Below, piece after piece: positions 16,285-27,874 of a stretch of DNA of 64,000 bases. The notes under the pieces are model-generated. The model was not told where the DNA came from. It ran no database searches and worked only from the letters and a program-made list of their open reading frames with translations. The stretch's first letter is position 1, and every line of letters starts with the position of its first letter. This DNA is from Thermophagus xiamenensis. Lineage in GTDB: Bacteria; Bacteroidota; Bacteroidia; Bacteroidales; Marinilabiliaceae. The stretch covers positions 1 through 64,000 of the forward strand of contig NZ_FONA01000003.1 in NCBI RefSeq assembly GCF_900112795.1, read 5' to 3'. The translations under genes were made by a program, and so were the position numbers.

Positions 16285-19104
16285 TTAGATAGAAAACTTT
16301 TGAGGTGTTTCAAAATACTTATGTTGTTTCAATATTTCGGCATGACTTTTACCTTCCACACATTGCAAACCGCAATAAATATTATTCAATTCACAATGGC
16401 ACTTTTTAAACACCTTACCAATAATTTCTTTTTGTCCAACCACATGCAAGCCGCTAAGGCCGGTGGCAGGACTCGCACTGGCCAATCGCGCTACCGGAAC
16501 CAGATTTAATTCCGGCAACTTATAATTCACATAATACCAGGGGCCCATATTTTCGGGCTCTTCCTGTACCCACAAATTAAGCAGTGCATTAGGATATTGC
16601 GCAACGATTTCCAGGATACGTTCTTTAGGAAACGGATGCAATTGTTCTATACGTATTAAAGCCACATCCCGAGCATTGAGTTCTTCTTTGCGTTCCAGCA
16701 AATCGTAATAAATTTTACCGCTGCAAAGAACAATTCGCTTTACCTTCTCCTTGTCGGTATTATCGTCATCCAACACTACTTGGAAAGAACCCTGAACAAA
16801 ATCCTCTACTTCCGATATCACACGGGGATGTCGCAATAGACTCTTGGGTGTAAAAATCACCAAAGGTGTTCTAAAATCTCTTTTTACCTGACGTCTAAGC
16901 GCATGAAAAAAGTTGGCAGGCGTAGTACAATTTAATATTTGCATATTTTTCCCCACAGCCTGATTCAGAAAGCGTTCGATGCGCGCACTGGAGTGTTCCG
17001 GCCCTTGTCCCTCAAAACCATGAGGAAGGAATAGAACCAATCCATTTTTCAGTCCCCATTTTTCCTCTGCTGAACTGATAAACTGATCAATAATTACTTG
17101 CCCCACATTACTAAAATCACCAAATTGGGCTTCCCAGATGGTCAGCCCATCCGGGACGCCTAATGAAAAGCCATATTCAAACCCCAAAACACCATATTCA
17201 TTAAGTGGTGAGTTATAAATATTAAAAATAGCCTGTTTTTCATCAAGATGTTGCAACGGAAAATAAATTTCGTCTTTATCTTCAATCGTAAAACCGGCAT
17301 GCCGGTGAGCAAAAGTTCCCCGCACCGAATCCTGACCACTTATACGCACCGGATGTCCTTCCATTAACAAAGTAGCATAAGCCAATAATTCAGCCATGGC
17401 CCAATCAATATGATTTTCTCGGACCATTCGCTTACGGTCTTCCACCAATTTTTCCAGCTTACGGAAAAATTTTCGATCGGAAGGAAGATTGTTAATTTTC
17501 TGAGCAAGCTCCAGTAAAATCTCTTTCTCAACCCCGGTGGCAGGGGATTCAGAAAAGTCACTTTCCTCCACGTGGCGGAAACGCCCCCACAAATCCCGAC
17601 GAAACGGACGAATATGTACAATATCTGTTTTTTGCGATTCAGTCAGGGCTTTTTCCAGAATTTCGTTAAACTCGTTTTGGAAACGGACAATTTCTTCTTT
17701 GGAAAGTACTTTTTCCTTTATCAACCTTTGTTCATAAATATCCCGAGGGTTGGGATGAGAAGCTATGGCTTTATATAAGGTAGGCTGCGTAAACCTGGGT
17801 TCATCACCTTCATTGTGCCCATGTTTCCGATAAGAAAGAATATCAATAAACACATCAGAATGAAAGGTTTGGCGATATTCTACAGCCAGCTCTATGGCAT
17901 AGACCAATGCTTCTGCATCATCGCCGTTGATATGAAACACCGGGCTGCGAGTGACTTTCCCCACATCAGTACAATAGGTGCTTGAGCGGGCATCTAAGTA
18001 ATTGGTTGTGAATCCTACCTGATTGTTAATAACAATATGAATTGTACCACCGGTAGAATAACCACTAAGCGAAGCCATCTGAACAACCTCATAGACTACG
18101 CCCTGACCAGCAATAGCAGAATCTCCATGTATAACAACCGGGATAATTTTACTAAAATCTTTCCCATAGTTATGTTCCGCAAGCGAGCGGGTAAGACCCT
18201 CCACTACGGGTGTTACGGCTTCCAGATGCGACGGGTTTGGTAATAAATTAACCTTAACCGTTTGTCCTGAAGCTGTTTCGATAGAATTATCATATCCTAA
18301 ATGATACTTAACATCTCCCAAAGAAATACTATCATCATACTGGTCGCCATTAAATTCATTAAAGATGTCGACCACAGGTTTTTTCAAAATATTGCTCAAA
18401 ACATTCAGTCGACCACGATGAGCCATGCCAATCACCACTTCACGAATACCGGTTTGGGCCCCCTTATCAATCAGCGCATCCAGACCAGGGATTAATACTT
18501 CGCATCCCTCGAGCGAAAACCTCTTTTGCCCGACAAATCGCCGATGAATAAAACTTTCAAAACCAACAGCTTCTTTAAGGCGGTGAAAAATCCTAATTTT
18601 TTTATCTACTGTGAATGAGGGGGTGTTACGTACCTCTTCCATCCGCTTCTTTAACCATGACACCATTTCGGGATGACGTATGTAGAGATACTCAACCCCC
18701 ACCGATCCACAGTAGGTTTGCTTCAGATGCTCAACGATTTCCCGTAGGGGTGCAGGTCCAAGACCAATCTCTTTCCCGGCGTGGAATACGGTATCCAGAT
18801 CATCTTCCGATAATCCGAAATTCTCAATATCTAACGTTGGAAAATACTTACGGCGGGAACGAACGGGATTGGTAGCTGTATGAAGATGACCACGCTGACG
18901 GTAACCGTGAATCAGGTTTATAACATTAAACTCTTTTCCTACAATCCCTTCGGTTGAAGAATCAAAATGGCGGGAGGCAAATTCAAATCCCTGAAAAAAA
19001 TGACGCATACTGGCATCTACCGATTCAGGGTTTTCTTTGTATTGCTCGTATAGTTTCTCAATTGCTTCAATGTCGCTGTTGCCGACAAATGAAAATGAAT
19101 CCAT
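16285..19104 (-). CDS. sucA: 2-oxoglutarate dehydrogenase E1
   Basis: A 939-residue thiamine-diphosphate enzyme that decarboxylates 2-oxoglutarate and passes the succinyl unit to E2. The N terminus has the E2-binding peptide (NSDIEAIEKLYEQYKENPES). The ThDP core contains EVVIGMAHRGRLNVLSNIL (about 230-250), the GDSAIAGQGVVYE loop, the IVINNQVGFTT segment and the YRKHGHNEGDEPRFTQP metal/ThDP region. The transketolase-like part contains GQDSVRGTFAHRHAG and QGPEHSSARIERFL. Length is as in other bacterial SucA. It is the upstream gene of the sucA-odhB pair. Confidence 0.95.
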   Translation of the reverse strand: MDSFSFVGNSDIEAIEKLYEQYKENPESVDASMRHFFQGFEFASRHFDSSTEGIVGKEFNVINLIHGYRQRGHLHTATNPVRSRRKYFPTLDIENFGLSEDDLDTVFHAGKEIGLGPAPLREIVEHLKQTYCGSVGVEYLYIRHPEMVSWLKKRMEEVRNTPSFTVDKKIRIFHRLKEAVGFESFIHRRFVGQKRFSLEGCEVLIPGLDALIDKGAQTGIREVVIGMAHRGRLNVLSNILKKPVVDIFNEFNGDQYDDSISLGDVKYHLGYDNSIETASGQTVKVNLLPNPSHLEAVTPVVEGLTRSLAEHNYGKDFSKIIPVVIHGDSAIAGQGVVYEVVQMASLSGYSTGGTIHIVINNQVGFTTNYLDARSSTYCTDVGKVTRSPVFHINGDDAEALVYAIELAVEYRQTFHSDVFIDILSYRKHGHNEGDEPRFTQPTLYKAIASHPNPRDIYEQRLIKEKVLSKEEIVRFQNEFNEILEKALTESQKTDIVHIRPFRRDLWGRFRHVEESDFSESPATGVEKEILLELAQKINNLPSDRKFFRKLEKLVEDRKRMVRENHIDWAMAELLAYATLLMEGHPVRISGQDSVRGTFAHRHAGFTIEDKDEIYFPLQHLDEKQAIFNIYNSPLNEYGVLGFEYGFSLGVPDGLTIWEAQFGDFSNVGQVIIDQFISSAEEKWGLKNGLVLFLPHGFEGQGPEHSSARIERFLNQAVGKNMQILNCTTPANFFHALRRQVKRDFRTPLVIFTPKSLLRHPRVISEVEDFVQGSFQVVLDDDNTDKEKVKRIVLCSGKIYYDLLERKEELNARDVALIRIEQLHPFPKERILEIVAQYPNALLNLWVQEEPENMGPWYYVNYKLPELNLVPVARLASASPATGLSGLHVVGQKEIIGKVFKKCHCELNNIYCGLQCVEGKSHAEILKQHKYFETPQKFSI

Positions 19105-19196
19105 AATTATAAGTTATAAAACTCTCATATTTTGTTAATTAAATACAGAATACGGAATTCAAAAATAAAATCGAACAAATAAATTATCTTTGAAAC

Positions 19197-19324
19197 CCGG
19201 TAGCAGACCACAATATTATATATTCTTTTTTGGAAAGAAAAAGTAAGTGATAATAAATCCGTAGTTTTCGGGCCTGGTGTGATGTGACCCTTTTTAAACC
19301 GCATCGTCTGCTACTCTATCCGGA
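19197..19324 (+). ncRNA. Candidate structured small RNA
   Basis: Between the divergent sucA and AddB-like genes, GTAGCAGAC (19200-19208) and GTCTGCTAC (19306-19314) form a perfect 9-bp closing stem. Flanking CCGG on each side could lengthen it past a bulge. Inside are a small hairpin CTTTTT(TGGA)AAGAAAAAG near 19225-19243 and a GGG...CCC hairpin near 19270-19290. TATCTTTG at 19185-19192 is a Bacteroidetes -7 box placed just before the stem, supporting rightward transcription, although no TTG element is at the right spacing. A 6S-like RNA is one possibility and a leader RNA of the downstream gene is another; neither can be established by eye. Confidence 0.35.
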
Positions 19325-19427
19325 TGGTTGAGGACATCTTGTTATCATATTTTTCCTCCTATCTATAAAGGTTGAGTGGACATACATAATACTGATATAA
19401 ATTTATAACCTTGAAAAAATCATTAAT

Positions 19428-22316
19428 ATGTCATTTTTTCTTGAACGATTAGCTGAGTACTATCTTCAAAAATATTCAACAGATATATCAGACTTTTGTT
19501 TCGTTTTCCCTAACCGAAGAGCGGGAGTTTTTTTCAGACGGCACTTACAAAACAAGAGTCCCAAGCCTATTTTTTCTCCTGAAATTCTGACCATTAACGA
19601 CTTCTTCTTCTATTTCGACAAAAGGCCCGTGAGCGACAACATTAGCCTTATTTTCAAACTCTACCAATCTTATAAAGAAGTTATCGATCCTAAAACGACC
19701 ATTGATGATTTTATTCCCTGGGGCGAGATGTGCCTGTCCGATTTTGATGATATAGACAAATATTTGGCCGATCCTAACCAGATTTTTAAGAACATGGCTG
19801 ATTTAAAAGCCTTGGAGGATGATTTTAGCCATTTAAACCAGGAGCAAATTGATGCTATCCGCACATTTTGGAGCTCTTTTGACCCCAAACGATTGTCGCA
19901 ACTTCAGAAATCTTTTCTGGAACTATGGGAAAGAATGCCCCTGCTTTATGAACATTTTAATGACAGGCTAGACCGAGACCGCGAAATTTACGAAGGCAAA
20001 CTCTACCGTTCGGTAGCACAAAAAATTAAGAATAAAACAATTGGCGAGGTTCCTTTTTCACGTGTGATATTTGCCGGATTAAATGCTTTGAATAACTGCG
20101 AAAAACTTCTACTTAACTATTTAAAAACCCAGAATATTGCCGATTTTTTCTGGGATTATCCCCAATGGATATTGACTAATCCTGCTAAACCAAACGAAAA
20201 AATTTCTCTTTTCGGAGAACATGAGGCTGCCAGGTTTATTAAACAAAACCTACAAGATTTTCCCATGCCCAGCGACTGGGAATCACCAACCTGCAACGGT
20301 CCTTCCAAAATAATTATTGCACAAGCTGCCAACGATCTGGAACAAACCCAAATCGCAGCTCAATTCCTCAAGGATATTTCCGATAACCAGGAAGATTCCG
20401 ACCATACTAAAACAGCTGTCGTTTTGGCCGATGAAACACTCATGCTCCCGGTTATACATGCCATTCCTTCTCAGTGGAAATCTATAAATGTTACCCTCGG
20501 ATATCCTTTAAAAAATACCCCTGCCTACAGCCTTATCGATGCCCTTATGACTTTACAGCGGACAACGCGAACAACCGCCAATGGTAAAACATGGTTTTAT
20601 CACAGACATCTCATCGGCCTTTTACGACATCAATATGTTTCCCCATTGCTTGGTGACAAAAGAGATCAACTCATTAATCAATTAATTAAAGCCAACAAAG
20701 TATTCATTGAAAAAGACCAAATTCCGGAAAATGATTTTATAAAAAAAACACTTACCAAAGTTGAGACTATTGAAGCGCTTTCGTCTTATTTCATGGAAAT
20801 ATTGTTACTGGTATACAAAAGTTTAAAAGAGCGCCCCGACACCGATTTTGAACAAGAATTTGTCTACCACCTTTATTTAACCATTAAACGACTGGGCGAG
20901 ATATTGGGGAAACTTAATGAACCCATATCGACAGATACGTGGTACCGACTTTTTCGCAAATTGACCGATTTCAGTACCATACCCTTCAAAGGTGAGCCAT
21001 TAAATGGACTTCAGATTATGGGGATACTGGAAACCAGAGTCATCGACTTTGATAACCTGATTATAACCAGCATGAACGAAGGAACCTTCCCACATACTTC
21101 TCCGCCTAATTCTGCTATACCCTATAATCTTCGAAAAGGGTTTGGACTTCCTACTATCGACCATCAGGATTCCATTTTTGCATATTATTTTTATCGGCTT
21201 ATTCACCGCGCAAAAAAGGTTATTTTAATTTGGTCGGCTTCGGACGCCAATCAGCAAACGGGAGAAATGAGCCGCTTCCTTCACCAGCTTTACTATGAAT
21301 TTCATGGAAAGGTGGTAACTCAAACCTACGTGCGAAAGGCCGGGACAAAGGCCTTGCCACAAATTATGGCCGAAAAAAACAAACAAGTAATGGTGCAACT
21401 TTCCGCCTTCCTTCACGAGCATAACCGTGCTTTATCACCAAGCGCTCTTAGTACTTATGTTGAGTGTCCCTTGCGGTTCTATTACAAATATCTTGTAGGC
21501 GCCAAAGAACCCGAAGATATTTCCGAAGAGCTGGATCCCCGAATCTTTGGGAATTTGTTTCACCAAACTGTTGAAGCTTTATACAAACCTTTTATGGGTC
21601 AAATTATTTCCGAAGATATCCTAAAGCAAATAGCTCAACCCGATAATCTTAGAAATACCCTTAAAGAAATATTCTCCCTAAATGTTCCTTTTATCAAGCA
21701 AAAACAAAATGTTTTTATCGATTTGCAAGGGAAAAACAGCCTGGTTTTTGAAGTCTTAATCCGCTATCTTACAGGCTTTTTTCAAAACGAAATAAAAAAA
21801 GTTCCTTTTGTCATCAAAGGACTGGAATATTCGATGGGCATGGTTTTTAAAACACCTTCCGGACGGTCAGTTTATTTAGGGGGTAACATCGACCGTTTGG
21901 AAGAAAAAGAAGGAACTCTCAAGGTGGTCGATTACAAAACCGGAAAAGGGACCAATCGCATAAACGATATCGAAAGTTTATTCGATTCTTCCAAACACCC
22001 CGAAAATAAAGCAATATTTCAAACCTTACTTTACTCGCTTATGGTTGAGGAACAAACCCGGCGGGCACCGTCAGCAATTCAACCGTCGGTGGTTTGGATG
22101 CGAAAACTCTTTACCGATTCAGACAGTAATCTATACCTTCAACCGGTACGCGGAAAAAAGGAAGTTATTACCCTTGATTTAGTTAAAACAGTTTTTGTTG
22201 ATAGTTTAGGAAAACTACTGGATGAACTCTTTGACCCCCATATGCCTTTCAAACAAACACCTGAAGAAAAAAACTGCAACTATTGCATCTACAAAGAAAT
22301 TTGTCTTAAAGGATAA
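19428..22316 (+). CDS. AddB-like PD-(D/E)XK nuclease with Fe-S cluster
   Basis: A 962-residue cytosolic protein of the AddB type, the inactivated-helicase/nuclease subunit of a RecBCD-like double-strand-break resection complex. The N terminus (FVFPNRRAGVFFRRHL) corresponds to the degenerate helicase region. The C-terminal nuclease shows GGNIDRLEEKEGTLKVVDYK, the D...ExK core, near residues 822-845. Four Cys that would hold a 4Fe-4S cluster are visible: one at about residue 680 (YVECPLRFYYKYL) and three at 950, 953 and 959 (NCNYCIYKEIC). The UvrD-type partner (AddA) is not in the window to the right and is not visible on the left either. The start is the first ATG, with no strong Shine-Dalgarno. 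Confidence 0.85.
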   Translation: MSFFLERLAEYYLQKYSTDISDFCFVFPNRRAGVFFRRHLQNKSPKPIFSPEILTINDFFFYFDKRPVSDNISLIFKLYQSYKEVIDPKTTIDDFIPWGEMCLSDFDDIDKYLADPNQIFKNMADLKALEDDFSHLNQEQIDAIRTFWSSFDPKRLSQLQKSFLELWERMPLLYEHFNDRLDRDREIYEGKLYRSVAQKIKNKTIGEVPFSRVIFAGLNALNNCEKLLLNYLKTQNIADFFWDYPQWILTNPAKPNEKISLFGEHEAARFIKQNLQDFPMPSDWESPTCNGPSKIIIAQAANDLEQTQIAAQFLKDISDNQEDSDHTKTAVVLADETLMLPVIHAIPSQWKSINVTLGYPLKNTPAYSLIDALMTLQRTTRTTANGKTWFYHRHLIGLLRHQYVSPLLGDKRDQLINQLIKANKVFIEKDQIPENDFIKKTLTKVETIEALSSYFMEILLLVYKSLKERPDTDFEQEFVYHLYLTIKRLGEILGKLNEPISTDTWYRLFRKLTDFSTIPFKGEPLNGLQIMGILETRVIDFDNLIITSMNEGTFPHTSPPNSAIPYNLRKGFGLPTIDHQDSIFAYYFYRLIHRAKKVILIWSASDANQQTGEMSRFLHQLYYEFHGKVVTQTYVRKAGTKALPQIMAEKNKQVMVQLSAFLHEHNRALSPSALSTYVECPLRFYYKYLVGAKEPEDISEELDPRIFGNLFHQTVEALYKPFMGQIISEDILKQIAQPDNLRNTLKEIFSLNVPFIKQKQNVFIDLQGKNSLVFEVLIRYLTGFFQNEIKKVPFVIKGLEYSMGMVFKTPSGRSVYLGGNIDRLEEKEGTLKVVDYKTGKGTNRINDIESLFDSSKHPENKAIFQTLLYSLMVEEQTRRAPSAIQPSVVWMRKLFTDSDSNLYLQPVRGKKEVITLDLVKTVFVDSLGKLLDELFDPHMPFKQTPEEKNCNYCIYKEICLKG

Positions 22317-22530
22317 ATCTGTACAACTTGCCTTACAAGCTTTATAGTTAGTTAATGGCTCAAACAAAACAGAATATTTGTCTAAGTTATTTCGAATAGA
22401 ATTTAAAATTCGTTTAGTTATATTTGTAAAACCAATACTAATGACTGTTCACTAATAAAAACAACTCCTGCCTGTGCACTTCTGCCTATTTACACTTATA
22501 CATTATTTTTCCTGTGAGAACTTTTAATGG

Positions 22531-22546
22531 CCATGCTCGTTTCATT
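22531..22546. repeat. Short dispersed repeat copy (minus orientation)
   Basis: CATGCTCGTTTCATT in the spacer between the AddB-like gene and trmD. The same 15-mer, or its complement with small changes, recurs near 25854, 26100, 29962, 30150, 47178 and 47281. It is one arm of the repeat family described at 47174. Confidence 0.6.
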
Positions 22547-22571
22547 GATAGAATAGGCCACCATGTTTAAT

Positions 22572-23252
22572 TTACTCTTCATCCAAAAGGTCTGGACGCA
22601 ATTGTCGGGTTCGTTCCAGTGACATCTGCTCCCGCCATTCATTTATCAGTTTTTCATTACCTGAGAGAAGTACATCGGGGACCTTCCATCCATTAAAATC
22701 CGAAGGACGAGTATAAATTGGAGGTGCCAACAAATTATCCTGAAACGAATCGGTAAGTGCAGAGGTTTCATCACCTATTACTCCCGGCAGCAATCGAACA
22801 ACGGCATCGACGACCACCGCAGCAGCCAACTCTCCCCCACTCAAAACATAATCTCCAATTGATATTTCCTGGGTAATATAATGATCGCGAACTCTTTGAT
22901 CGACACCCTTATAATGACCACAAAGCAATATTATATTGGTGCACAATGACAACTTATTGGCTTCTTTCTGGTTAAACCTCTGCCCATCTGGGCTCAAATA
23001 AATTATCTGATCATAATTGCGTTCCGACTTCAGTTTTTCGATGAGTCTGGCTATCGGCGCAATCTGCATCACCATTCCTGCCCCACCACCAAAGGGATAA
23101 TCATCTACCCGTTTATGTTTATCTTCTGAATAATCTCTAATGTTGTGTAAATATATCTCCACCTCGCCTTTTTCTATAGCCCTTTTTATTATCGACTCAG
23201 AAAAAGGTCCTTGAAACATTGCCGGAAATAAGGTCAAAATATCTATCCGCAT
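22572..23252 (-). CDS. trmD: tRNA (guanine-N1)-methyltransferase
   Basis: A 226-residue SPOUT-class enzyme that methylates G37 of tRNAs read next to codons starting with C, using S-adenosylmethionine. It opens [20 protein letters not shown]. The family signatures are [14 protein letters not shown] (about 51-64), [17 protein letters not shown] (about 110-126) and [20 protein letters not shown] (about 130-149), which form the trefoil knot and cofactor pocket. Length is normal. It is a single leftward gene with a plausible promoter at 23267-23295 and no rimM, rpsP or rplS neighbours, unlike the order in Proteobacteria. Confidence 0.95.
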   Translation of the reverse strand: MRIDILTLFPAMFQGPFSESIIKRAIEKGEVEIYLHNIRDYSEDKHKRVDDYPFGGGAGMVMQIAPIARLIEKLKSERNYDQIIYLSPDGQRFNQKEANKLSLCTNIILLCGHYKGVDQRVRDHYITQEISIGDYVLSGGELAAAVVVDAVVRLLPGVIGDETSALTDSFQDNLLAPPIYTRPSDFNGWKVPDVLLSGNEKLINEWREQMSLERTRQLRPDLLDEE

Positions 23253-23266
23253 GGGAAATTTTCTTG

Positions 23267-23295
23267 CAAAGATATAAATTTAGCACCGAAGGCAA
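23267..23295 (-). promoter_or_regulatory. Promoter of trmD
   Basis: Minus-strand TTG (23293-23295), an 18-base spacer and TATCTTTG (23267-23274), one base short of the usual 19-21 spacing. The start site would fall near 23260, leaving a very short leader before the trmD ATG at 23252. Confidence 0.45.
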
Positions 23296-23517
23296 GGAAA
23301 TCTTGAGAACCTTAGATCATTAAAAAAATCTTTAAACACCAACAAAACTAAAGTTGCCAGGACCTGCTTTCCGGGCAAAAAATAACCAAAATTTTCTTTT
23401 TTATCACATTTTGATAAAAAATAGTTTGATGATTATGGTTTATTGTATAGTTTCGTGGTTTGAATCTAATAAAGTGATTAGCACCAATCGGCTTAATCGC
23501 CTCTTAAAAGTACGAGA

Positions 23518-25755
23518 ATGATGTTAGCCAATGATCTAAACAAATCATCTGACGATAAGATGAATTTGAATTCAGAGAAACAATCTGAAAATACGCAAAA
23601 CGAAGCCATCAATCCTATGCCGGAAAATGTTGAAAAACCGGAGCATCCATCAATGGACCCCAAGGTTGAGAGTTCATCTACCTCTGAAGACAATAGCCTG
23701 CCAAAGGAGGAAATGACTGACCATGGAAATGACAATGGCAATTTGTCAACATCCGTTACAGATGGTTCTGAGACTCCCATGAACAACGAAAAACTTTCCG
23801 GTGAAAAGGCACTCCAGGAAGAAAAATCTATAGTTAACCAAGAGAATGCGCCCAATTCGGGGGAAAATACCACCAGCCAGGAAACATCTTCCTCAACTGT
23901 GGAAGATAGTGCCGGCGAAGAGGATAAACAACAGCCTGAAATGGTAGGCGATAATGACACCATCGCCACACAATCTTCCAACGCCGAACAGCAAGAAAAA
24001 AAGAAACAAGAAGAGAAAGTTCCCCCTATAGAAGATTATTCACCCCTTTCTCGGGAGAAACTCTTAAATCGATATCACCAATTGCTCAATCAATATCCTG
24101 CTTCAAAAATTAAAGAGCATTTGGAAAATATTCGAAAAGAATTTGAAAGGAAAAGTGCTGCCGAAATAACCCGCCTCAAAGAAGAGTTTATTGCTTCCGG
24201 TGAACCGGCCGAAGCTTTCTCCCCACCTCACGACGAGCTCTCCGATGCTATGCAGGAAGCTATTCAAAAATTCCGCAAAAAAAGAGAAGAAGAAAGAGCG
24301 CGTATCGAGGAGGAGAAAAAAAGAAATCTGGCAGCCAAGTATGAGGTGATCGAAGGAATTAAAGAGTTGATCAATAGGCAAGAATCTTTGCATCACACCT
24401 TCGATGAATTCCGCGCTTTGCAGAAAAGATGGCGCGAAATAGGACCCGTGCCTCAAAAAGATTTACACGACCTGTGGGAAACCTATCACCTTCATGTCGA
24501 AAATTTTTACAATTACATTAAAATCAACAAAGAACTCAGGGACCTTGACCTAAAAAAGAATTACGAAGCGAAACTCGAATTGTGCGAAAAAGCCGAACGG
24601 TTGCTCCTTGAACCCTCTATTATCAAAGCATTTAAGACCCTTCAACGATATCACGAGCAGTGGCGCGAAATAGGTCCTGTTCCTAAAGACAAAAAAGAAG
24701 AGCTATGGGAACGTTTTCGCGCTGCAACAATGAAAATTAATCAAAAGCACCAGGAATATTTTGAACAGCAGAGAGAACAACAGCAAAAAAACCTGGAAGC
24801 CAAACAAGCTCTTTGTGAAAAAGTTGAGGCCATTCTTCAGCAAGATTTGAAAACCCATTCGGATTGGGTAAAGAATAGCAAGGCCATTATTGATATTCAA
24901 AAAGTTTGGAAAACAATTGGTTTTGCGCCCAAAAAAGAAAATCAAGAAATTTATTTGAGATTCAGAAAGGCCTGTGATCAGTTTTTCGAATTAAAGCGCA
25001 AGTTCTTCAAAGCTTTCAAGGAAGAACAAATACAAAATCTGCAACTTAAAACCGAGTTGTTAGAAAAAGCTGAAGCTCTAAAAGATAGCACCGACTGGCG
25101 TAACACAACCGAAGAACTCATCCGTATTCAAAAAAGATGGAAAGAAATTGGTCCGGTACCGCGTAAACACTCGGATGAAATTTGGAAAAAATTCCGCAGT
25201 GCCTGCGATCATTTCTTCGAACGTAAATCAGAATTTTTTAAACAAAAAGATCAGGAACAGGAAGAAAACCTCAAGCGTAAAGAGGCTCTTATCGAAGAGC
25301 TACGACAATTTGAACCGGGCGAAAACAACGAAGAAAGCTTTAAAACTCTTCAGGACTTTCAGCGTCGTTGGGCAGAAATAGGTTTCGTCCCCATCAAAGA
25401 AAAAGACCGTATCTACAAAGAATTTCGGAACCTTATTAATTCCCGGTTCGATCACCTGAACATGGACGAAACAAACAAAGCCCTGCAAAAATTTAGAAAT
25501 AAGCTGGAACAATGGAAACTGGAAAATCAATTTGAAAATCGCATCAACCAAGAACGAAATAAAATTATTGGCAAACTGAAACAACTCGAAAATGATATCA
25601 TTTTGTGGGAAAATAACATAGGTTTCTTTGCCAAATCCAAAAGTTCGGAAGCATTGGTGCGGGAATTCAAAAATAAAATTGAAAGCGGAAAGCGAAACAT
25701 TACTCTTTTAAACAAAAAGCTTGACCTGATAGAAGAGTTTGAAAATGAGGCATAG
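23518..25755 (+). CDS. DUF349 repeat protein
   Basis: A 745-residue protein. The first 160 residues are a Ser/Glu/Asn/Asp-rich, acidic, probably disordered region. From about residue 175 on it is almost all charged helix (coiled coil) with five DUF349 repeats, each built around WxxIGxxP followed by an aromatic/basic helix: RWREIGPVPQKDLHDLWETY, QWREIGPVPKDKKEELWERF, VWKTIGFAPKKENQEIYLRF, RWKEIGPVPRKHSDEIWKKF and RWAEIGFVPIKEKDRIYKEF. The spacing is about 70 residues. DUF349 proteins are common in Bacteroidetes and Actinobacteria and their function is unsettled. An ATG directly after the first one, or at residue 15, could also start. It is transcribed alone. Confidence 0.85.
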   Translation: MMLANDLNKSSDDKMNLNSEKQSENTQNEAINPMPENVEKPEHPSMDPKVESSSTSEDNSLPKEEMTDHGNDNGNLSTSVTDGSETPMNNEKLSGEKALQEEKSIVNQENAPNSGENTTSQETSSSTVEDSAGEEDKQQPEMVGDNDTIATQSSNAEQQEKKKQEEKVPPIEDYSPLSREKLLNRYHQLLNQYPASKIKEHLENIRKEFERKSAAEITRLKEEFIASGEPAEAFSPPHDELSDAMQEAIQKFRKKREEERARIEEEKKRNLAAKYEVIEGIKELINRQESLHHTFDEFRALQKRWREIGPVPQKDLHDLWETYHLHVENFYNYIKINKELRDLDLKKNYEAKLELCEKAERLLLEPSIIKAFKTLQRYHEQWREIGPVPKDKKEELWERFRAATMKINQKHQEYFEQQREQQQKNLEAKQALCEKVEAILQQDLKTHSDWVKNSKAIIDIQKVWKTIGFAPKKENQEIYLRFRKACDQFFELKRKFFKAFKEEQIQNLQLKTELLEKAEALKDSTDWRNTTEELIRIQKRWKEIGPVPRKHSDEIWKKFRSACDHFFERKSEFFKQKDQEQEENLKRKEALIEELRQFEPGENNEESFKTLQDFQRRWAEIGFVPIKEKDRIYKEFRNLINSRFDHLNMDETNKALQKFRNKLEQWKLENQFENRINQERNKIIGKLKQLENDIILWENNIGFFAKSKSSEALVREFKNKIESGKRNITLLNKKLDLIEEFENEA

Positions 25756-25852
25756 GTGCTGCCTTTACTAGTTAATTTGTCTGATTACTGCAGTTTACCA
25801 CCAGGATATCATTATGCGAGCATGGCAGAACAGGAAATCACAATACCTTCAG

Positions 25853-27783
<1,931 letters not shown>

Positions 27784-27874
27784 CATTTTCACCTTTAATG
27801 GAATTTTAAAATATCTTTACCGGCCAGTTGTATCGATACGGTAATTTTAATATTAAGAAAAAACTGCAGAATTT

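Noticed and set aside
22419-22426. TATATTTG as a rightward promoter
   Set aside because: It points to trmD on the wrong strand and no rightward gene starts until 23518; most likely chance in AT-rich DNA.
23493-23981. A 162-codon minus-strand frame opposite the DUF349 gene
   Set aside because: Shadow of the Ser/Glu-rich N terminus of the plus-strand gene; the complement of GAA/TCT-rich codons gives a false Ser/Phe-rich protein.
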